A DNA stretch of 64,000 nucleotides from Paraburkholderia sp. D15 (GTDB taxonomy: Bacteria > Pseudomonadota > Gammaproteobacteria > Burkholderiales > Burkholderiaceae). The notes beneath the pieces were generated by a model, which worked only from the letters and a program-made list of their open reading frames with translations, ran no database searches and was not told where the DNA came from. The DNA is taken from the NCBI RefSeq assembly GCF_029910215.1, contig NZ_CP110395.1, positions 310,001 through 374,000 on the forward strand. Reading direction: 5' to 3'. Below, piece after piece: positions 44,761 through 57,630 of the stretch (position 1 is the first letter of the stretch; each line of letters opens with the position of its first letter). The position numbers were made by a program, and so were the translations under genes.

Positions 44761-46551
44761 TTACATCTTGACGGGAGCGGAGACGCCGATCGTCGCGAGA
44801 CCGTTGGCCAGCACTTGACGCGTGGCCGCGAGCAGTGCGACGCGGGCATTGCGCTCGGCCGCATCGTCGACCAGCACGCGCTCGGCTCTGTCATTGTAGA
44901 ACGAGTGGAATTCCCCGGCGAGGTCGCGCAGGTAGAACGCGACCGCGTGCGGCGCGAGTTCGTCGGCCGCGTGCTGCAGCATGTCCGGGAATTCGGCGAG
45001 CTTGTTCAGCAGCGCCATCGCGCGTTCGCTCGTGAGCGGCGCGACATCCACGCTCGCCAGCGTGCTTTCGTCGGTGTTGTAGCGTGCCTTGCATTCGGCG
45101 ATCACCGAGCAGATCCGCGCGTGCGCGTATTGCACGTAGTGGACCGGGTTCTCGTCGTTCTGCTTCAGCGCGAGGTCGATGTCGAACACGAATTCCGTAT
45201 CCGCCTTGCGCGAGATCAGGAAGAAGCGCACGGCGTCGCGGCCGCGGCGGATCGTTTCCTCATCGATCAGATCGACCGCGGCTTCCGAGCCCGGCGTCGC
45301 GCCGCCCGACCATTCGATCAGGTCGCGCACCGTCACGTAGCTGCCCGCGCGCTTGGAGATCTTGACCTCCTCGCCGTTGCGCATGACCGTGACCATCTTG
45401 TGCAGGATGTAGTCGGGGTAGCCCTTCGGAATGCCGATGCCGAGACCTTGCAGGCCGGCGCGCACCCGCGCGATCGTGCCGTGGTGGTCCGAACCCTGAA
45501 TGTTGATGACCTTGGTGAAGCCGCGCTCCCACTTGGCGACGTGATACGCGACGTCCGGCACGAAGTACGTGTACGTGCCGTCGGTCTTGCGCATCACGCG
45601 GTCTTTGTCGTCGCCGTCGTCGGTGGTGCGCAGCCACAGCGCGCCTTCCTGTTCGTAGGTCTTGCCGGCGGCGACCAGCGCCTCGATGGTCTTCTCGACC
45701 CGGCCTTCCGTGTACAGCGACGACTCCAGGTAGTACTGGTCGAACTTCACGCCGAACGCCTGCAGGTCCATGTCCTGCTCGCGGCGCAGGTACGCGACCG
45801 CGAAGCGGCGGATCGATTCGAGATCCTCGACGTCGCGCGCGGCGGTGACCGGCTCGCCGTCGCTCGCCGCGACGGTGGCGCCGTCCAGATAGTCCTTGGC
45901 GATCTCGGCGATGTATTCGCCGTTGTACGACGATGCCGGCCAGCCCGCGTCGTCGGGGGTGAGCCCGCGCGCGCGCGCCTGGGTGGACAGCGCGAGCGTC
46001 TGGATCTGCACGCCGGCGTCGTTGTAGTAGAACTCGCGATGCACGTCCCAGCCCTGCGAGGCGAGCACGTTCGACAGCGCGTCGCCGAGCGCGGCCTGGC
46101 GGCCGTGGCCGACGTGCAGCGGACCGGTCGGATTGGCCGACACGAACTCGATCAGCACGTGCTTGCCGGCATCGCGTTGCGAGCGGCCGAACGCCTCGCC
46201 CTCGGCGAACACGGCGGCGATCACCGCCTGTTTGGCGGCGGCGGACAGACGCAGGTTGATGAAGCCCGGGCCGGCCACTTCGGCGGCATCGATCAAGCCC
46301 TTGGCCTGCGGCTGCGCGAGCAACGCGTCGACAATCTGTTGCGCGAGCTGGCGCGGATTCGCGCGCAGCGGCTTGGCGAGCTGCATCGCCACGTTGCACG
46401 CGACGTCGCCGTGCGCGGCGACCTTGGGACGTTCGAGCGTGATGGTCGGCGACACGAAGGCGGCTTCGCTAGCGCCTTGGGTGGCTTGGACGACCTGCTT
46501 CACCGTGTCGGCGAGCAGTGTTTCGAGGGTCTGTTTATGTGCGGGCAGCAT
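44761..46551 (-). CDS. argS: Arginyl-tRNA synthetase
   Basis: A 596-residue class I synthetase. The HIGH-type motif is [18 protein letters not shown], and the KMSKS-equivalent is [19 protein letters not shown]. The anticodon-binding helical domain lies at residues about 450-596. An N-terminal Add1-like domain (residues 1-110) precedes it. It is the first gene of an operon with the SPOR protein, dsbA and an SDR. Confidence 0.97.
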   Translation of the reverse strand: MLPAHKQTLETLLADTVKQVVQATQGASEAAFVSPTITLERPKVAAHGDVACNVAMQLAKPLRANPRQLAQQIVDALLAQPQAKGLIDAAEVAGPGFINLRLSAAAKQAVIAAVFAEGEAFGRSQRDAGKHVLIEFVSANPTGPLHVGHGRQAALGDALSNVLASQGWDVHREFYYNDAGVQIQTLALSTQARARGLTPDDAGWPASSYNGEYIAEIAKDYLDGATVAASDGEPVTAARDVEDLESIRRFAVAYLRREQDMDLQAFGVKFDQYYLESSLYTEGRVEKTIEALVAAGKTYEQEGALWLRTTDDGDDKDRVMRKTDGTYTYFVPDVAYHVAKWERGFTKVINIQGSDHHGTIARVRAGLQGLGIGIPKGYPDYILHKMVTVMRNGEEVKISKRAGSYVTVRDLIEWSGGATPGSEAAVDLIDEETIRRGRDAVRFFLISRKADTEFVFDIDLALKQNDENPVHYVQYAHARICSVIAECKARYNTDESTLASVDVAPLTSERAMALLNKLAEFPDMLQHAADELAPHAVAFYLRDLAGEFHSFYNDRAERVLVDDAAERNARVALLAATRQVLANGLATIGVSAPVKM

Positions 46552-47126
46552 GCTTGTTGCGAGTCCAGTGAGGCAATCCGGTGATGCGGGAGAGGCCGGC
46601 CGCGCGGCAGGCGCGGCTGGTCCGTCGGAAGCGTGGAAAAGCGGCGCGGCGCCCGGTGCGGCGGCGAGGCGCTGCCGGCTGTCGGCGCGCTGTCAGGCAC
46701 GTTGCCTGCAACGCAGACGAGTGCGATGCATGACGATGCATGACGGCGAAGGGCGACGAGCGATGCGATCAGACACGACGCGACTCGACCTCGCTCGACG
46801 TCATCTGAAGCAAGATGCCGCCGATTCGCCGCAGGTCCGCCGACGTGCCGCGTAGCGCTTGCCGGCGTGCTCACCGTAGCGGCAGGCAACGCCGCGCGGG
46901 ATGCCGGCGAGCCGTCCGGCTGGCGTTCATCGTGCTTCGCCGCGCGTGGCCAGATGCGGCACGCTTTTCCGTTCAGACGGATTTTAGCAGGTGCTAATAT
47001 GTTCAATGAGATGCCCGGCAAGGGCCGTGGCCGCCAAGCCTGACCGGCGAGTCAACGTAACGCGCGGCGGCGCTGCTTTCGCGCAGCCGACACGCTAATC
47101 CAACATAACCAGAAAAGGGAACAGTC
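46552..47126. other. Divergent region between argS and the DUF1840 gene
   Basis: There is no convincing gene in these 575 bases. Near the DUF1840 end, TTAGCA-GG-TGCTAA (46984-46997) overlaps a -10-like TAATAT (46995-47000). A -35-like TTCAGA lies 17 bases before it (46972-46977). This is a plausible repressible promoter for the plus-strand gene. The rest is GC-rich and unremarkable. Confidence 0.45.
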
Positions 47127-47453
47127 ATGTTGATTACTTTCAAATGCCGCGCCGCTCCAGACGTGATGATGCTGGAGAATCTCGCCCAGTACCTGGTGGG
47201 TATCGTCGGCAAGCGTCTGGGTGAACGAGGCGTCATTACTCACGACGAACTCGGCCCCGCGATCACCAAACTCGAAGAAGCCATCCACGTCGACAAGCAG
47301 GAACGCGCGGAGCACGACGGCCATTTCCACGAAGGCGAAGACGGTCACGAGCATCACGAGATTCCGCCGGGACTCGCGCAGCGCGCGTACCCGTTCCTCG
47401 ACATGCTGCGCGCGGCGCAGAAAGAAAACGCGGATATCGTCTGGGGACTGTGA
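47127..47453 (+). CDS. DUF1840 family protein
   Basis: A 108-residue conserved protein (MLITFKCRAAPDVMMLENLA start) of the DUF1840 family, common in betaproteobacteria. It has an acidic, His-rich central loop (EHDGHFHEGEDGHEHHE) and a helical C-terminus (FLDMLRAAQKENADIVWG). No function is known; the His/Glu cluster could bind a metal. An AAAGGGA site precedes the ATG. Confidence 0.88.
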   Translation: MLITFKCRAAPDVMMLENLAQYLVGIVGKRLGERGVITHDELGPAITKLEEAIHVDKQERAEHDGHFHEGEDGHEHHEIPPGLAQRAYPFLDMLRAAQKENADIVWGL

Positions 47454-47636
47454 GGTCGTCTGCGCCGGGGCCGGATCGACGGCCGAGGCGCTCGCTTCGC
47501 TATTAGCTTGGCGGGTCAAGGCGGACGCCACGACGCGCCGCCGCCTGCGAGTGTGCGGATGCGGCCGGTGCATGCGGCGCCTGATCCGGCGCGCAACACT
47601 CGCCAAAGACCATAAGAATAGCGATGCACCAATGAA

Positions 47637-47664
47637 AAGAGCCCGCTCAAAAAAGCGGGCTCTT
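47637..47664 (-). terminator. Bidirectional terminator between the DUF1840 gene and a small secreted-protein gene
   Basis: An 11-bp perfect stem AAGAGCCCGCT with a CAAAAA loop. The T-tail is better on the minus strand, so it most likely ends the small secreted-protein gene. Confidence 0.8.
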
Positions 47665-47721
47665 CTGTTTCTGGAAGCCGGCGCGAACCGGCTTGCCGTG
47701 CATCACGGCATCGACAGCGGC

Positions 47722-47931
47722 TTACTGGCTGGCCGCGTCTGCCGGCGCGGTGGCGGGAGCCGACGCACCCTTCTTCACTTTGGCCTTCTTCGGCTTCTTG
47801 ACATGCTTCGCGGTGGGCGGCGAATACGAGCTCACCGCGCTGGCACCGGCGGGAGCCGCCGGCTGGGCCAGCGCGACCGAAGCACCTGCGGCCAGCGAAA
47901 CAGCAGTCAACAACAGCGTCAGCTTCTTCAT
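47722..47931 (-). CDS. Small secreted hypothetical protein
   Basis: A 69-residue protein with a clear signal peptide (MKKLTLLLTAVSLAAGASVA, cleavage after ALA) and a Lys/Ala/Pro-rich mature part (KHVKKPKKAKVKKGASAPA) that is strongly basic. GGAGA precedes ATG 47931. It may act in the periplasm by binding anionic polymers or DNA, but no domain supports this. Confidence 0.7.
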   Translation of the reverse strand: MKKLTLLLTAVSLAAGASVALAQPAAPAGASAVSSYSPPTAKHVKKPKKAKVKKGASAPATAPADAASQ

Positions 47932-48089
47932 ACGTTTCTCTCCGTCGACGATTGCAATTTGGATAAGCCGACGCGTTTTGGCCGCGTCTGGCGGGGTAAG
48001 ACTAAATCAGTCTACAAAGCCGAAAATTACACCGCCGCAAATATTCAGTCTTTCAGAGCCGATATAGGGGATTTCCCGCCACACGCCAC

Positions 48090-50803
<2,714 letters not shown>

Positions 50804-50807
<4 letters not shown>

Positions 50808-51517
50808 GGCGTTAACTCAAGATTTGCAGTGTTTGTGCGCGCGGCGACTAGAGATGGCAGCGTTGCGATTCGGTCGTACCACTGGCGGAAATGCGGACAT
50901 TCAGCGCGAATCCTGTCCAGTCCGATTTTGTCCGCGGCGACTGGCCCATGACGGACTTTGCGATATCGGGGACGCAGGCGTTCGAGCCGTTTGGACGGCG
51001 CCGTCTGCGGTGAATCGTTGATCCACTCGGGGTTTTCCACGTTAGCTCTAGCTACCTCGAGTGGGGCCAACTGATTGCGCCATTCGGGTTCGACATCGGC
51101 TAGTCGTGCGACATTGGAAAAAAGCAGTGATTCGAATTCGTGTGGCTGTACATGAGCGATCAAGCGCTCCGGACGGCACTGCGCCACTGCGACGATATCC
51201 TCGTGAAGCAGATTTTCGATAAGCGCGGCGCGCTCGGCAGGTTCCAGTCCGGCCGATGCTGCGACGCCGCGAAACGAGTTATCGAGCCCATACAGGTCGA
51301 ATAGCGTCGTCACGTAAGTGTCCGTTCGTTCGCTCAACGTGTTCGCCAAAAAGCGCTGCGCACGGTCAAGATTGAGCGCGCCGCCGGCCTGGATTCTCGA
51401 CGAATTGATCAGACGGGGAGTGGCGTAAATCTCGTTGATGGCCAGAACAGGCGCAAGAACATTGCGCACGAACGTTTCCTCCGTCTGACCTTCGCCGACA
51501 ACGATCAATTCGACCAT
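50804..51517 (-). CDS. DUF4276 protein (TOPRIM-like), conflict-system partner
   Basis: A 237-residue DUF4276 protein. The N-terminal motif [20 protein letters not shown] has the acidic E9/E13 pattern of TOPRIM-type domains. [12 protein letters not shown] (D74) and HEFESLLFS (E127, E129) supply further acids. It always-or-often pairs with a RecF/AAA_21 ATPase in OLD-like or PARIS-like conflict systems, where the TOPRIM acts as a nuclease (family-level knowledge). ATG 51517 overlaps the ATPase stop (TAATG), and its stop overlaps metH (ATGA). Activity is not proven. Confidence 0.82.
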
Positions 51518-52599
51518 TACGCAGGCCTCCCGCCCAATACATTCTGCTTCCACAGATCGCCAAGCGAATAGTCGTCGAGCCAGCCTCGCAACTGTGTTGC
51601 GTCGAGACGGCGGAATGTGGATGCGTCGTCTTTGCGGTCCACGACGATGACATCCTCCGGCTCCATGTTGTCCAGTAATTCGACCGATTGCGTCGAGACG
51701 ATCAATTGCTTTTGCTCGGCCGCACGTTTCAGTAAGTCAGCAAGCAGGTTGATCGCATACGGGTGCAGACCCAGTTCTGGTTCGTCGATCAGGATTGTCG
51801 CGGGCATTAGTTCCCAAGGCTGAAGCAATAGCGTGCTCAGACAGATGAACCGAAGCGTGCCATCGGAAAGCGCGTGCGCTGTGAATGGCGTGTCAGGGTC
51901 GCCGCGCTCGGTCCATTCGAGTTGAATCTTCGACGACGGATTGGTGCGAAATACGAAATCGTTGAAGAACGGTGCCACAAGACGGATCGTATCGACGATC
52001 AAACGGTAGTTTTGCCCATGCTCGACTTGGAGCATACGGAGATACGCGGCGAGATTCGCGCCGTCGACTTTCAGGCGAAGCGTGTCATTGGTGTCATGAA
52101 ATTGCTTGACTTTCGCTCGTTCACCCGTGTCGTGGAAGTGATAGACGCGAGTACCTTCAAGCGCGGCTGCGATGTAGGGGTGACGATGCTCTTCTGCAAT
52201 CAGTTTGAGCCTCGACTCAGGCGTATTGCCAAGTGTTCCACCGACGCTGTCGTTTCCGTCCTCAAACCTGAATTGCTCTTCGGCAAAGATGAGCCGATTG
52301 TCGGTTGTCGGCACAAGATTGAACTCGTAACAATCCTGGTCGCTGAACTGGAGTTGAGCGTAAATCTCGTCCGTTGCCTTCCGGGAAAAGTGCATTAGCG
52401 CATCCGGTCCGCCTTGTGTCTGAACGTATAGCTGAAGACGTTCTTCGTACATCTCGGCCAGCATCCGGAACAAACCGATGAAGTTCGACTTGCCGGCGCC
52501 ATTGGCGCCGATCAAAACGTTCAGATTGCGCAATTCGAGGTCGCGCAACTCACGTATTGACTTGAAACCTGCAATCGTCAGTTTGGTGATGCCAGCCAT
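51517..52599 (-). CDS. AAA_21/RecF-like ATPase of a conflict module
   Basis: A 360-residue ABC/SMC-type ATPase: Walker A GANGAGKS (31-38), signature LSDGT (244-248), Walker B ILIDEPELGLHP (269-280) and a switch segment VSTQS (301-305). The C-terminal YSLGDLWKQNVLGGRP tail is typical of ATPases paired with DUF4276. It probably senses phage or damaged nucleic acid and gates the partner nuclease; this comes from family knowledge. GC is lower than in metH (about 54% in four lines counted by hand, versus about 63%). It is 33 bases downstream of the first metH gene. Confidence 0.85.
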   Translation of the reverse strand: MAGITKLTIAGFKSIRELRDLELRNLNVLIGANGAGKSNFIGLFRMLAEMYEERLQLYVQTQGGPDALMHFSRKATDEIYAQLQFSDQDCYEFNLVPTTDNRLIFAEEQFRFEDGNDSVGGTLGNTPESRLKLIAEEHRHPYIAAALEGTRVYHFHDTGERAKVKQFHDTNDTLRLKVDGANLAAYLRMLQVEHGQNYRLIVDTIRLVAPFFNDFVFRTNPSSKIQLEWTERGDPDTPFTAHALSDGTLRFICLSTLLLQPWELMPATILIDEPELGLHPYAINLLADLLKRAAEQKQLIVSTQSVELLDNMEPEDVIVVDRKDDASTFRRLDATQLRGWLDDYSLGDLWKQNVLGGRPA

Positions 52600-52632
52600 T
52601 GTTAAATTCCCGGTTATCGCGCGCCGACACGA

Positions 52633-53712
52633 TCAAGCTGTTTCAGTATCGGTTTCCCGATAGTTCGCCCACATGCGCGGCTTGATGTCGGCCAGTGCCT
52701 GCGCGATCGCCGCAATATGCTCCGGCGTCGTGCCACAGCACCCGCCGGCGAGATTCACCAGCCCGGCCTGCGCAAACTCCTTCAGCAAGCCCGACGTATC
52801 GGCCGGCAATTCATCGAAGCCCGTGTCGCTCATCGGGTTCGGCAAACCGGCGTTCGGGTAGCACGACACGTAGGTATCGCAAAGCTTCGCCAGTTCCGCG
52901 ATGTACGGGCGCATCAGCGCCGCACCCAATGCGCAGTTCAAACCGAAGGTCAGCGGTTTCGCGTGGCGCAGCGAGTTCCAGAATGCCTCGACGGTTTGTC
53001 CCGACAGAATGCGGCCCGAGGCGTCGGTGACGGTGCCCGAGATCATGATCGGCAGACGCTCGCCGGTGTCCTCGAACAGTTCGTCCAGCGCGAACAGGGC
53101 GGCCTTCGCGTTCAGCGTGTCGAAGATCGTCTCGACGAGGAACAGGTCGGCGCCGCCGTCGAGCAATGCCTTGGCCTGCTCGTAGTACGCGTCGCGCAGT
53201 TCGTCGAACGTCACGTTGCGCGCGCCCGGGTCGTTCACGTCGGGCGAAATGCTCGCGGTCTTCGGCGTCGGGCCGATCGCGCCGGCGACGAAGCGCGGCT
53301 TGTCGGGCGTCGAATACTTGTCGCAGGCGGCCCGCGCGAGTTTCGCCGATTCGAGGTTCATCTCGATGGCCAGCGCTTCCATCCCATAGTCGGCCTGGGC
53401 GACGGTCGTCGCGCCGAACGTGTTGGTCTCGATGATGTCCGCGCCCGCCGCGAGGTACTGCTCGTGAATCTCGCTGATGATCTGCGGCTGCGTGATCGAC
53501 AGCAATTCGTTGTTGCCCTTGATGTCGCGGCCGTAGTCCTTGAAACGCTCGCCGCGGTAACGCGCCTCGTCGAGCTTGTAGCGCTGGATCATCGTGCCCA
53601 TTGCGCCGTCCAGAATCAGGATGCGCGCCTTGAGCAGCGCGGGCAGCACCGCCCCACGCGTATAGGCGGCTTCAGGGCGGACTGGCGTGGCGGTTTGAGC
53701 AGGCTGGTTCAT
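52633..53712 (-). CDS. metH: Homocysteine S-methyltransferase domain of methionine synthase (split metH)
   Basis: A 359-residue homocysteine-binding barrel equivalent to the N-terminal module of MetH. Zinc ligands lie in [12 protein letters not shown] and [42 protein letters not shown] and [15 protein letters not shown] are family blocks. It works with the 905-residue C-terminal protein. ATG 53712 is used; TTG 53721 in frame is less likely. No B12 riboswitch is evident upstream. Confidence 0.95.
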   Translation of the reverse strand: MNQPAQTATPVRPEAAYTRGAVLPALLKARILILDGAMGTMIQRYKLDEARYRGERFKDYGRDIKGNNELLSITQPQIISEIHEQYLAAGADIIETNTFGATTVAQADYGMEALAIEMNLESAKLARAACDKYSTPDKPRFVAGAIGPTPKTASISPDVNDPGARNVTFDELRDAYYEQAKALLDGGADLFLVETIFDTLNAKAALFALDELFEDTGERLPIMISGTVTDASGRILSGQTVEAFWNSLRHAKPLTFGLNCALGAALMRPYIAELAKLCDTYVSCYPNAGLPNPMSDTGFDELPADTSGLLKEFAQAGLVNLAGGCCGTTPEHIAAIAQALADIKPRMWANYRETDTETA

Positions 53713-53805
53713 GGCGGACAAAGGCTTGCGCCGGGATTGGCGGGAAACCTTGCATTGTAGCCGTTGCGGCGCGGACCCGCCGATGGTGGCCGGTGCCCCA
53801 AAAGA

Positions 53806-53842
53806 AAACGGTCCAGCAAGCCATCAGCGTGCTGAACCGTTT
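53806..53842 (-). terminator. Terminator after the DUF3567 gene
   Basis: A 13-bp stem with one mismatch (AAACGGTTCAGCA on the minus strand) followed by TTTTCTTTT. Confidence 0.75.
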
Positions 53843-53977
53843 CATGAACTGCCGACCGCTTTGCGAAAACCGCCGGGTGGGCCGTGTACTGACTGACTTT
53901 CTTGCCCGGACGGTGCGGTCGAATGGTCGCCAACAACCTTGAACCGAACCTCGCGCCTCGCGACGCTGAGTGAAGAC

Positions 53978-54235
53978 TTAGTGAAGAATCACCGGTTGCT
54001 GCATCAGACTATCGAACTGCCCGAGGAATTCGTCTACCTCATCCAGCGACGGTTCCTCTTCGATCAGCTTCTGCACGTGCTCGCGAAACCGCGCCGCCAT
54101 TGCACCGTCAATGTAGATTTCACGCTGCATGTTTTTGTCGACGATCTCGTAGCCACCCGACTTCATGGCCAGCAGACCTTCCTGCGGCGGAAACTCGACG
54201 ACACAATAGTTGGGGCTGTTGTAGATCATTTGCAT
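53978..54235 (-). CDS. DUF3567 family protein
   Basis: An 85-residue conserved betaproteobacterial protein: start MQMIYNSPNYCVVEFPPQ, central GLLAMKSGGYEIVDKNMQRE, C-terminal acidic helix (LIEEEPSLDEVDEFLGQF). The function is unknown. It is a reliable family match and lies alone between the enol-lactonase-like gene and metH, with its own terminator. Confidence 0.9.
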   Translation of the reverse strand: MQMIYNSPNYCVVEFPPQEGLLAMKSGGYEIVDKNMQREIYIDGAMAARFREHVQKLIEEEPSLDEVDEFLGQFDSLMQQPVILH

Positions 54236-54353
54236 GGCGACACTCCTTATTTCCGTTGGCTCCTGGCCATTCCTGCGCCATAGGTTGGAGCTTGTGGTTG
54301 GAATTCAAGGGGTGGGTCCGGATTGACGCTCGTAAAGATTCCGAACCTACCGG

Positions 54354-55142
54354 TTAGACCGGCCTTTCGAGAAACGTTTCAAGCAGTGCAGCAAAACGGT
54401 GAGATTGTTCGATGGGCGCGAGATGAGCGGCATCGAGCAGTTCGAAACGTGCGCCTCCGATGGCGTCTGCTATTGCCTGCGTTGCAGCAGGCGGCGTGCC
54501 TGTGTCGTGGCGGCCCGCCACGGTCAATGTTGGGCAACGGATGGTTCCCAGCTTACTGCGTACATCGAAATCGCGCAGCGCTTCGCATGCCATGGCGTAG
54601 CCTTCCGGCAACGTCTGGCCGAATACTTCGCGAATGGGCTCGACGGCTTCCGGGTGCGCGTGCTGAAAGTCGGTCGTCAGCCAGCGGCCCATGGTCGAGT
54701 CCAGCAGTGCGGACATGCCGTCCTGGCGTACGCTCGCGGCACGCTGGTCCCATAGCGCGCGCGCTTCGGGCGGCGTGCCGCCGCTCGTATCGGCGAGCGT
54801 GATCGTATCGACGCGCGACGGGTGGTCCAGCGCGAACTGCTGCGCGATCATGCCGCCCATCGACATGCCGACCAGATGGGTGCTGGGCGCGCCGAGCGCA
54901 TCGAGCAGTGTGACGAGGTCATGTGACAGATCGGCAATGGTGAACGGCTCGCGCGACGCGGCGGTCCTGCCGTGACCGCGCAGGTCGTAGCGCAGCACGG
55001 TGTAGTCGTCGCGGAAATAGCCGGCGAGTTGATCCCAGACGGACAGATCGCCGCCCAACTGATGGACGAACGTCAGCCATGGGCCGCCGCCCTCGTTGCT
55101 CAGTACGTAGCGTGTGTCGATTCCGTTGATGTTCACTTGCAT
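54354..55142 (-). CDS. 3-Oxoadipate enol-lactonase-like alpha/beta hydrolase
   Basis: A 262-residue alpha/beta hydrolase. The nucleophile is LVGMSMGGMIAQQFA, Asp lies in VAGRHDTGTPPA and His in LLDAAHLAPIEQ. The overall sequence resembles PcaD, but no other catechol/protocatechuate genes are nearby, so the name is by similarity only. AAGGAG precedes ATG 55142. It is transcribed towards the DUF3567 gene (119-base gap). Confidence 0.78.
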   Translation of the reverse strand: MQVNINGIDTRYVLSNEGGGPWLTFVHQLGGDLSVWDQLAGYFRDDYTVLRYDLRGHGRTAASREPFTIADLSHDLVTLLDALGAPSTHLVGMSMGGMIAQQFALDHPSRVDTITLADTSGGTPPEARALWDQRAASVRQDGMSALLDSTMGRWLTTDFQHAHPEAVEPIREVFGQTLPEGYAMACEALRDFDVRSKLGTIRCPTLTVAGRHDTGTPPAATQAIADAIGGARFELLDAAHLAPIEQSHRFAALLETFLERPV

Positions 55143-55337
55143 GCGGGCTCCTTGAAGGGGTCGCAGTGGAAGGATCCGTTCGCACGCGCCGCGGGGAGTC
55201 GATGGGCGCCGATCAGCGTCGACCTCGCCGCTGATCGATATACGCGGCAATCGCGCGAACGGTTGCAACTGTGTGTGCGAGTCGGCCTGGCGGTGGAAGT
55301 TTCGCCGATTCGCCGAGACCTTACTCGGAGGCGGGTC

Positions 55338-56573
55338 TTAGGGTTTGACGATGGCGGATGCGCTATCGGGCGCGCTGTCCGGGGCCGGCCCTGAGGCGCC
55401 GTCGGCATTGTCCAGGTTGAGCTTGCCGCGCCACATCAACTCGAATTGCGTGCCGTTCGGTTCTGTCTGAACGATGCGCGCGGGCAGCCAGCCAAGTGAC
55501 GGCGCGAGCCACACGTCGATGCGGCGCAGGTCGCCGTCATGACGCGGCAGGCGTTTGAAATGGCGCGTGTCGAGAAAACCCTGGGCGGTGCGGATGGTTT
55601 CGTCGCCGATCGTCTCGATCGGCCAGTTCTCGCCGCTGTCGTTATCCACGACGAAGAACTGCCGCGTCACGCCAGGCTTGTACGCGGCGGGATCGCCGCG
55701 CACCAGGCTCGCGAGTTGCATCACCATGCTGAAGCGGTCCTGCGCGCCGTCGGGCAGCGGCAAGGTGGCCGGTGTCTTCGTGAACGCGATCTGCCGGTCG
55801 GTGCGGTTGAAGATGGCAATGTCTTCCGCGCGATGCCCGCGCTTTTCGATGTACTGGTCCGGCGCGAGACCGAAGGCGTCGATGCGTCCGTGGCTCGAAT
55901 ACACGAACGTGCCGACGAACGGCAGCGGCACGGACACGATCATCTCGTAGCCCTGCGCGTTGCTGGTCCAATGAATCGTGCCAGGCTGGTTGCGTACGCC
56001 GTTGTAGAACGTGTCGTATTCGAGGTCGCCGGATGGCGGCACCGAGAACTTCACGCCGGGCGACGCGTGCGGCGCGCTCGCGGCCGACGGGGCGCTGGCC
56101 GTACCGGTTCCCGTCGCGCCTGCCTTGGCGGCGTTCGCGCTGGTGGCGGACGCCGGGGACGCCGCATCGGGCGCGCTCGCCGCATCGGTTGCGCTCGCCG
56201 CCTCCGCCGACGCCGGCACGACGGGCGCCGCCGCCTGCCTGGCCGGCTGCAACGCGGTCAACACATGCGCGCGCGGCTTGCTGGGTGCGGTACGCGGCGC
56301 GGGTGCCGGCGTCGGGGCGCCCGCACGCGGCGCTGCCGCTGGATTGCGTTCGATACGCTCGGGCGTCAGCAGCGCGACCTGCACCGGAATACGCGCGTTG
56401 TCCGACGAATTCAACGTCGCGCGATGACGCTCGACCCATTGCCCGGCGATCCAGTGCAGCACCGCCACCACCAGCAGCACCGCGATCCACCGTGCCGCCC
56501 GCAACGCGCGGCGCGGCTCGCCGGAGGGCGTGCGATCGGAACGGGATGAAGCGGGGGCGGAAGTTATCGGCAT
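55338..56573 (-). CDS. DUF3108 outer-envelope protein
   Basis: A 411-residue protein: an N-terminal transmembrane/signal anchor (about residues 27-45, WIAVLLVVAVLHWIAG), a long Ala/Pro-rich low-complexity linker (about 70-170) and a C-terminal DUF3108 domain (GDLEYDTFYNGVRNQPGTIH; YSSHGRIDAFGLAPDQY). Family members are periplasmic. The function is unknown. It follows the IclR gene in the same direction with an 18-base gap. Confidence 0.85.
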   Translation of the reverse strand: MPITSAPASSRSDRTPSGEPRRALRAARWIAVLLVVAVLHWIAGQWVERHRATLNSSDNARIPVQVALLTPERIERNPAAAPRAGAPTPAPAPRTAPSKPRAHVLTALQPARQAAAPVVPASAEAASATDAASAPDAASPASATSANAAKAGATGTGTASAPSAASAPHASPGVKFSVPPSGDLEYDTFYNGVRNQPGTIHWTSNAQGYEMIVSVPLPFVGTFVYSSHGRIDAFGLAPDQYIEKRGHRAEDIAIFNRTDRQIAFTKTPATLPLPDGAQDRFSMVMQLASLVRGDPAAYKPGVTRQFFVVDNDSGENWPIETIGDETIRTAQGFLDTRHFKRLPRHDGDLRRIDVWLAPSLGWLPARIVQTEPNGTQFELMWRGKLNLDNADGASGPAPDSAPDSASAIVKP

Positions 56574-56591
56574 CGTTACGGAATTGCGAGC

Positions 56592-57584
56592 CTAGCGCGG
56601 CGTCGCACTGTACCCCAACTCGTACGAGAGTTTGTGCGCGCAATCGCGCAGCGCCGTGTCGATTTCGCCGCCCCAGCGGATATCGAACACGCCTTCGTGA
56701 CCCAGCGCGACGAGACCCAGCGCGAGATCGCCGGTCGAGTCGAATACCGGCATGCAGAACGCGTGGATGGTCGGCAGCAACATGCCTTCCACTCGCGCCG
56801 CCTGATGTTGCCGCACCTGCGCCAGCACGCGCTCGACTTCCTCGCGCGTGCGCGGGCCACCCAGATGCGCGGCGTGGCGCGCATCGGCGAGTTCGCGTTC
56901 GAGCATCGCGCCGGTTTTGCTGGCCGGCAGGTAAGCGGCGAACAGCAGGCCGGTGGCCGAACTGAGCAGCGGCATGACATCGCCGAGTTTCAGCGAGGCC
57001 TTCGCGGGATGGCTCGACTCCATCCAGTGGACCATCGTCGCTCCCTGATTGCCCCACACCGCGATGCCGACCGTCAGATCGAGCCGGTCGCGCAACTCCG
57101 CGAGCGCAATACGCGCAAGCTTGACGCCGTCGACTCGCGCCAGCCGCGCGAGCCCGAGTTGCAAGGCGAAGCCGCCGAGCTCGTAGCGGCCGGACAGCGC
57201 GTCCTGCGCGACCACGCCGAGACGCAGAAAACTCACCAGATAACGGTGTGCCTTCGCCGGACTCATGCCCGCGCGTTGCGCGAGATCGCGCAGCATCATC
57301 GCGCGTGGTTCGTTGGTCAGCACTTCAAGCAGACGGAAGCCGACTTCGATCGACTGGATGCCCGAGCGCAGTTTTTCCTCACCGGCTTCGCCGCCTTCCC
57401 CAGCGTCGCCGCTTTCGGCGAGATCGGCGAGGTTGCCGTTTTCGTCGTCGGTGTCGAGCAGTTCGGTGGAACCGGAACCGGATGGGATCGCGCCGGGGCG
57501 GGCAGTTCGAGGCATGAGCAAGGCGCGCGAAGCGCATCGAGAAGAAGGGAAGCCGCCGCCACTTGGGCCGCGCCGATTCACCAT
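56592..57584 (-). CDS. IclR-family transcriptional regulator
   Basis: An IclR-type regulator (about 330 residues from ATG 57584). A long polar N-terminal tail precedes the winged HTH (SGIQSIEVGFRLLEVLTNEP ... GMSPAKAHRYLVSFLRLG), and the effector domain (AVWGNQGATMVHWMES; SSATGLLFAAYLPA) follows. It is divergent from a fumarylacetoacetase-family gene, as HmgR-like IclR regulators often are. GTG 57611 or ATG 57515 are alternative starts. A TAGAA-N8-TTCTA repeat lies in the divergent gap. Confidence 0.88.
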   Translation of the reverse strand: MVNRRGPSGGGFPSSRCASRALLMPRTARPGAIPSGSGSTELLDTDDENGNLADLAESGDAGEGGEAGEEKLRSGIQSIEVGFRLLEVLTNEPRAMMLRDLAQRAGMSPAKAHRYLVSFLRLGVVAQDALSGRYELGGFALQLGLARLARVDGVKLARIALAELRDRLDLTVGIAVWGNQGATMVHWMESSHPAKASLKLGDVMPLLSSATGLLFAAYLPASKTGAMLERELADARHAAHLGGPRTREEVERVLAQVRQHQAARVEGMLLPTIHAFCMPVFDSTGDLALGLVALGHEGVFDIRWGGEIDTALRDCAHKLSYELGYSATPR

Positions 57585-57586
57585 CG

Positions 57587-57604
57587 TAGAATAGATTCCT
57601 TCTA
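57587..57604. promoter_or_regulatory. Candidate IclR operator
   Basis: TAGAA-TAGATTCC-TTCTA, a 5-8-5 inverted repeat, lies between the IclR gene and the divergent FAH-family gene, 27 bases before the latter's ATG. Confidence 0.5.
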
Positions 57605-57630
57605 TCGTCACTAAACCGGCTCACTCCCCT

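Noticed and set aside
53713..53977. Possible cobalamin or SAM riboswitch upstream of the first metH gene
   Set aside because: I searched for a B12-box-like GCCACTG segment and SAM-type stems and saw none; the only hairpin is the DUF3567 terminator.
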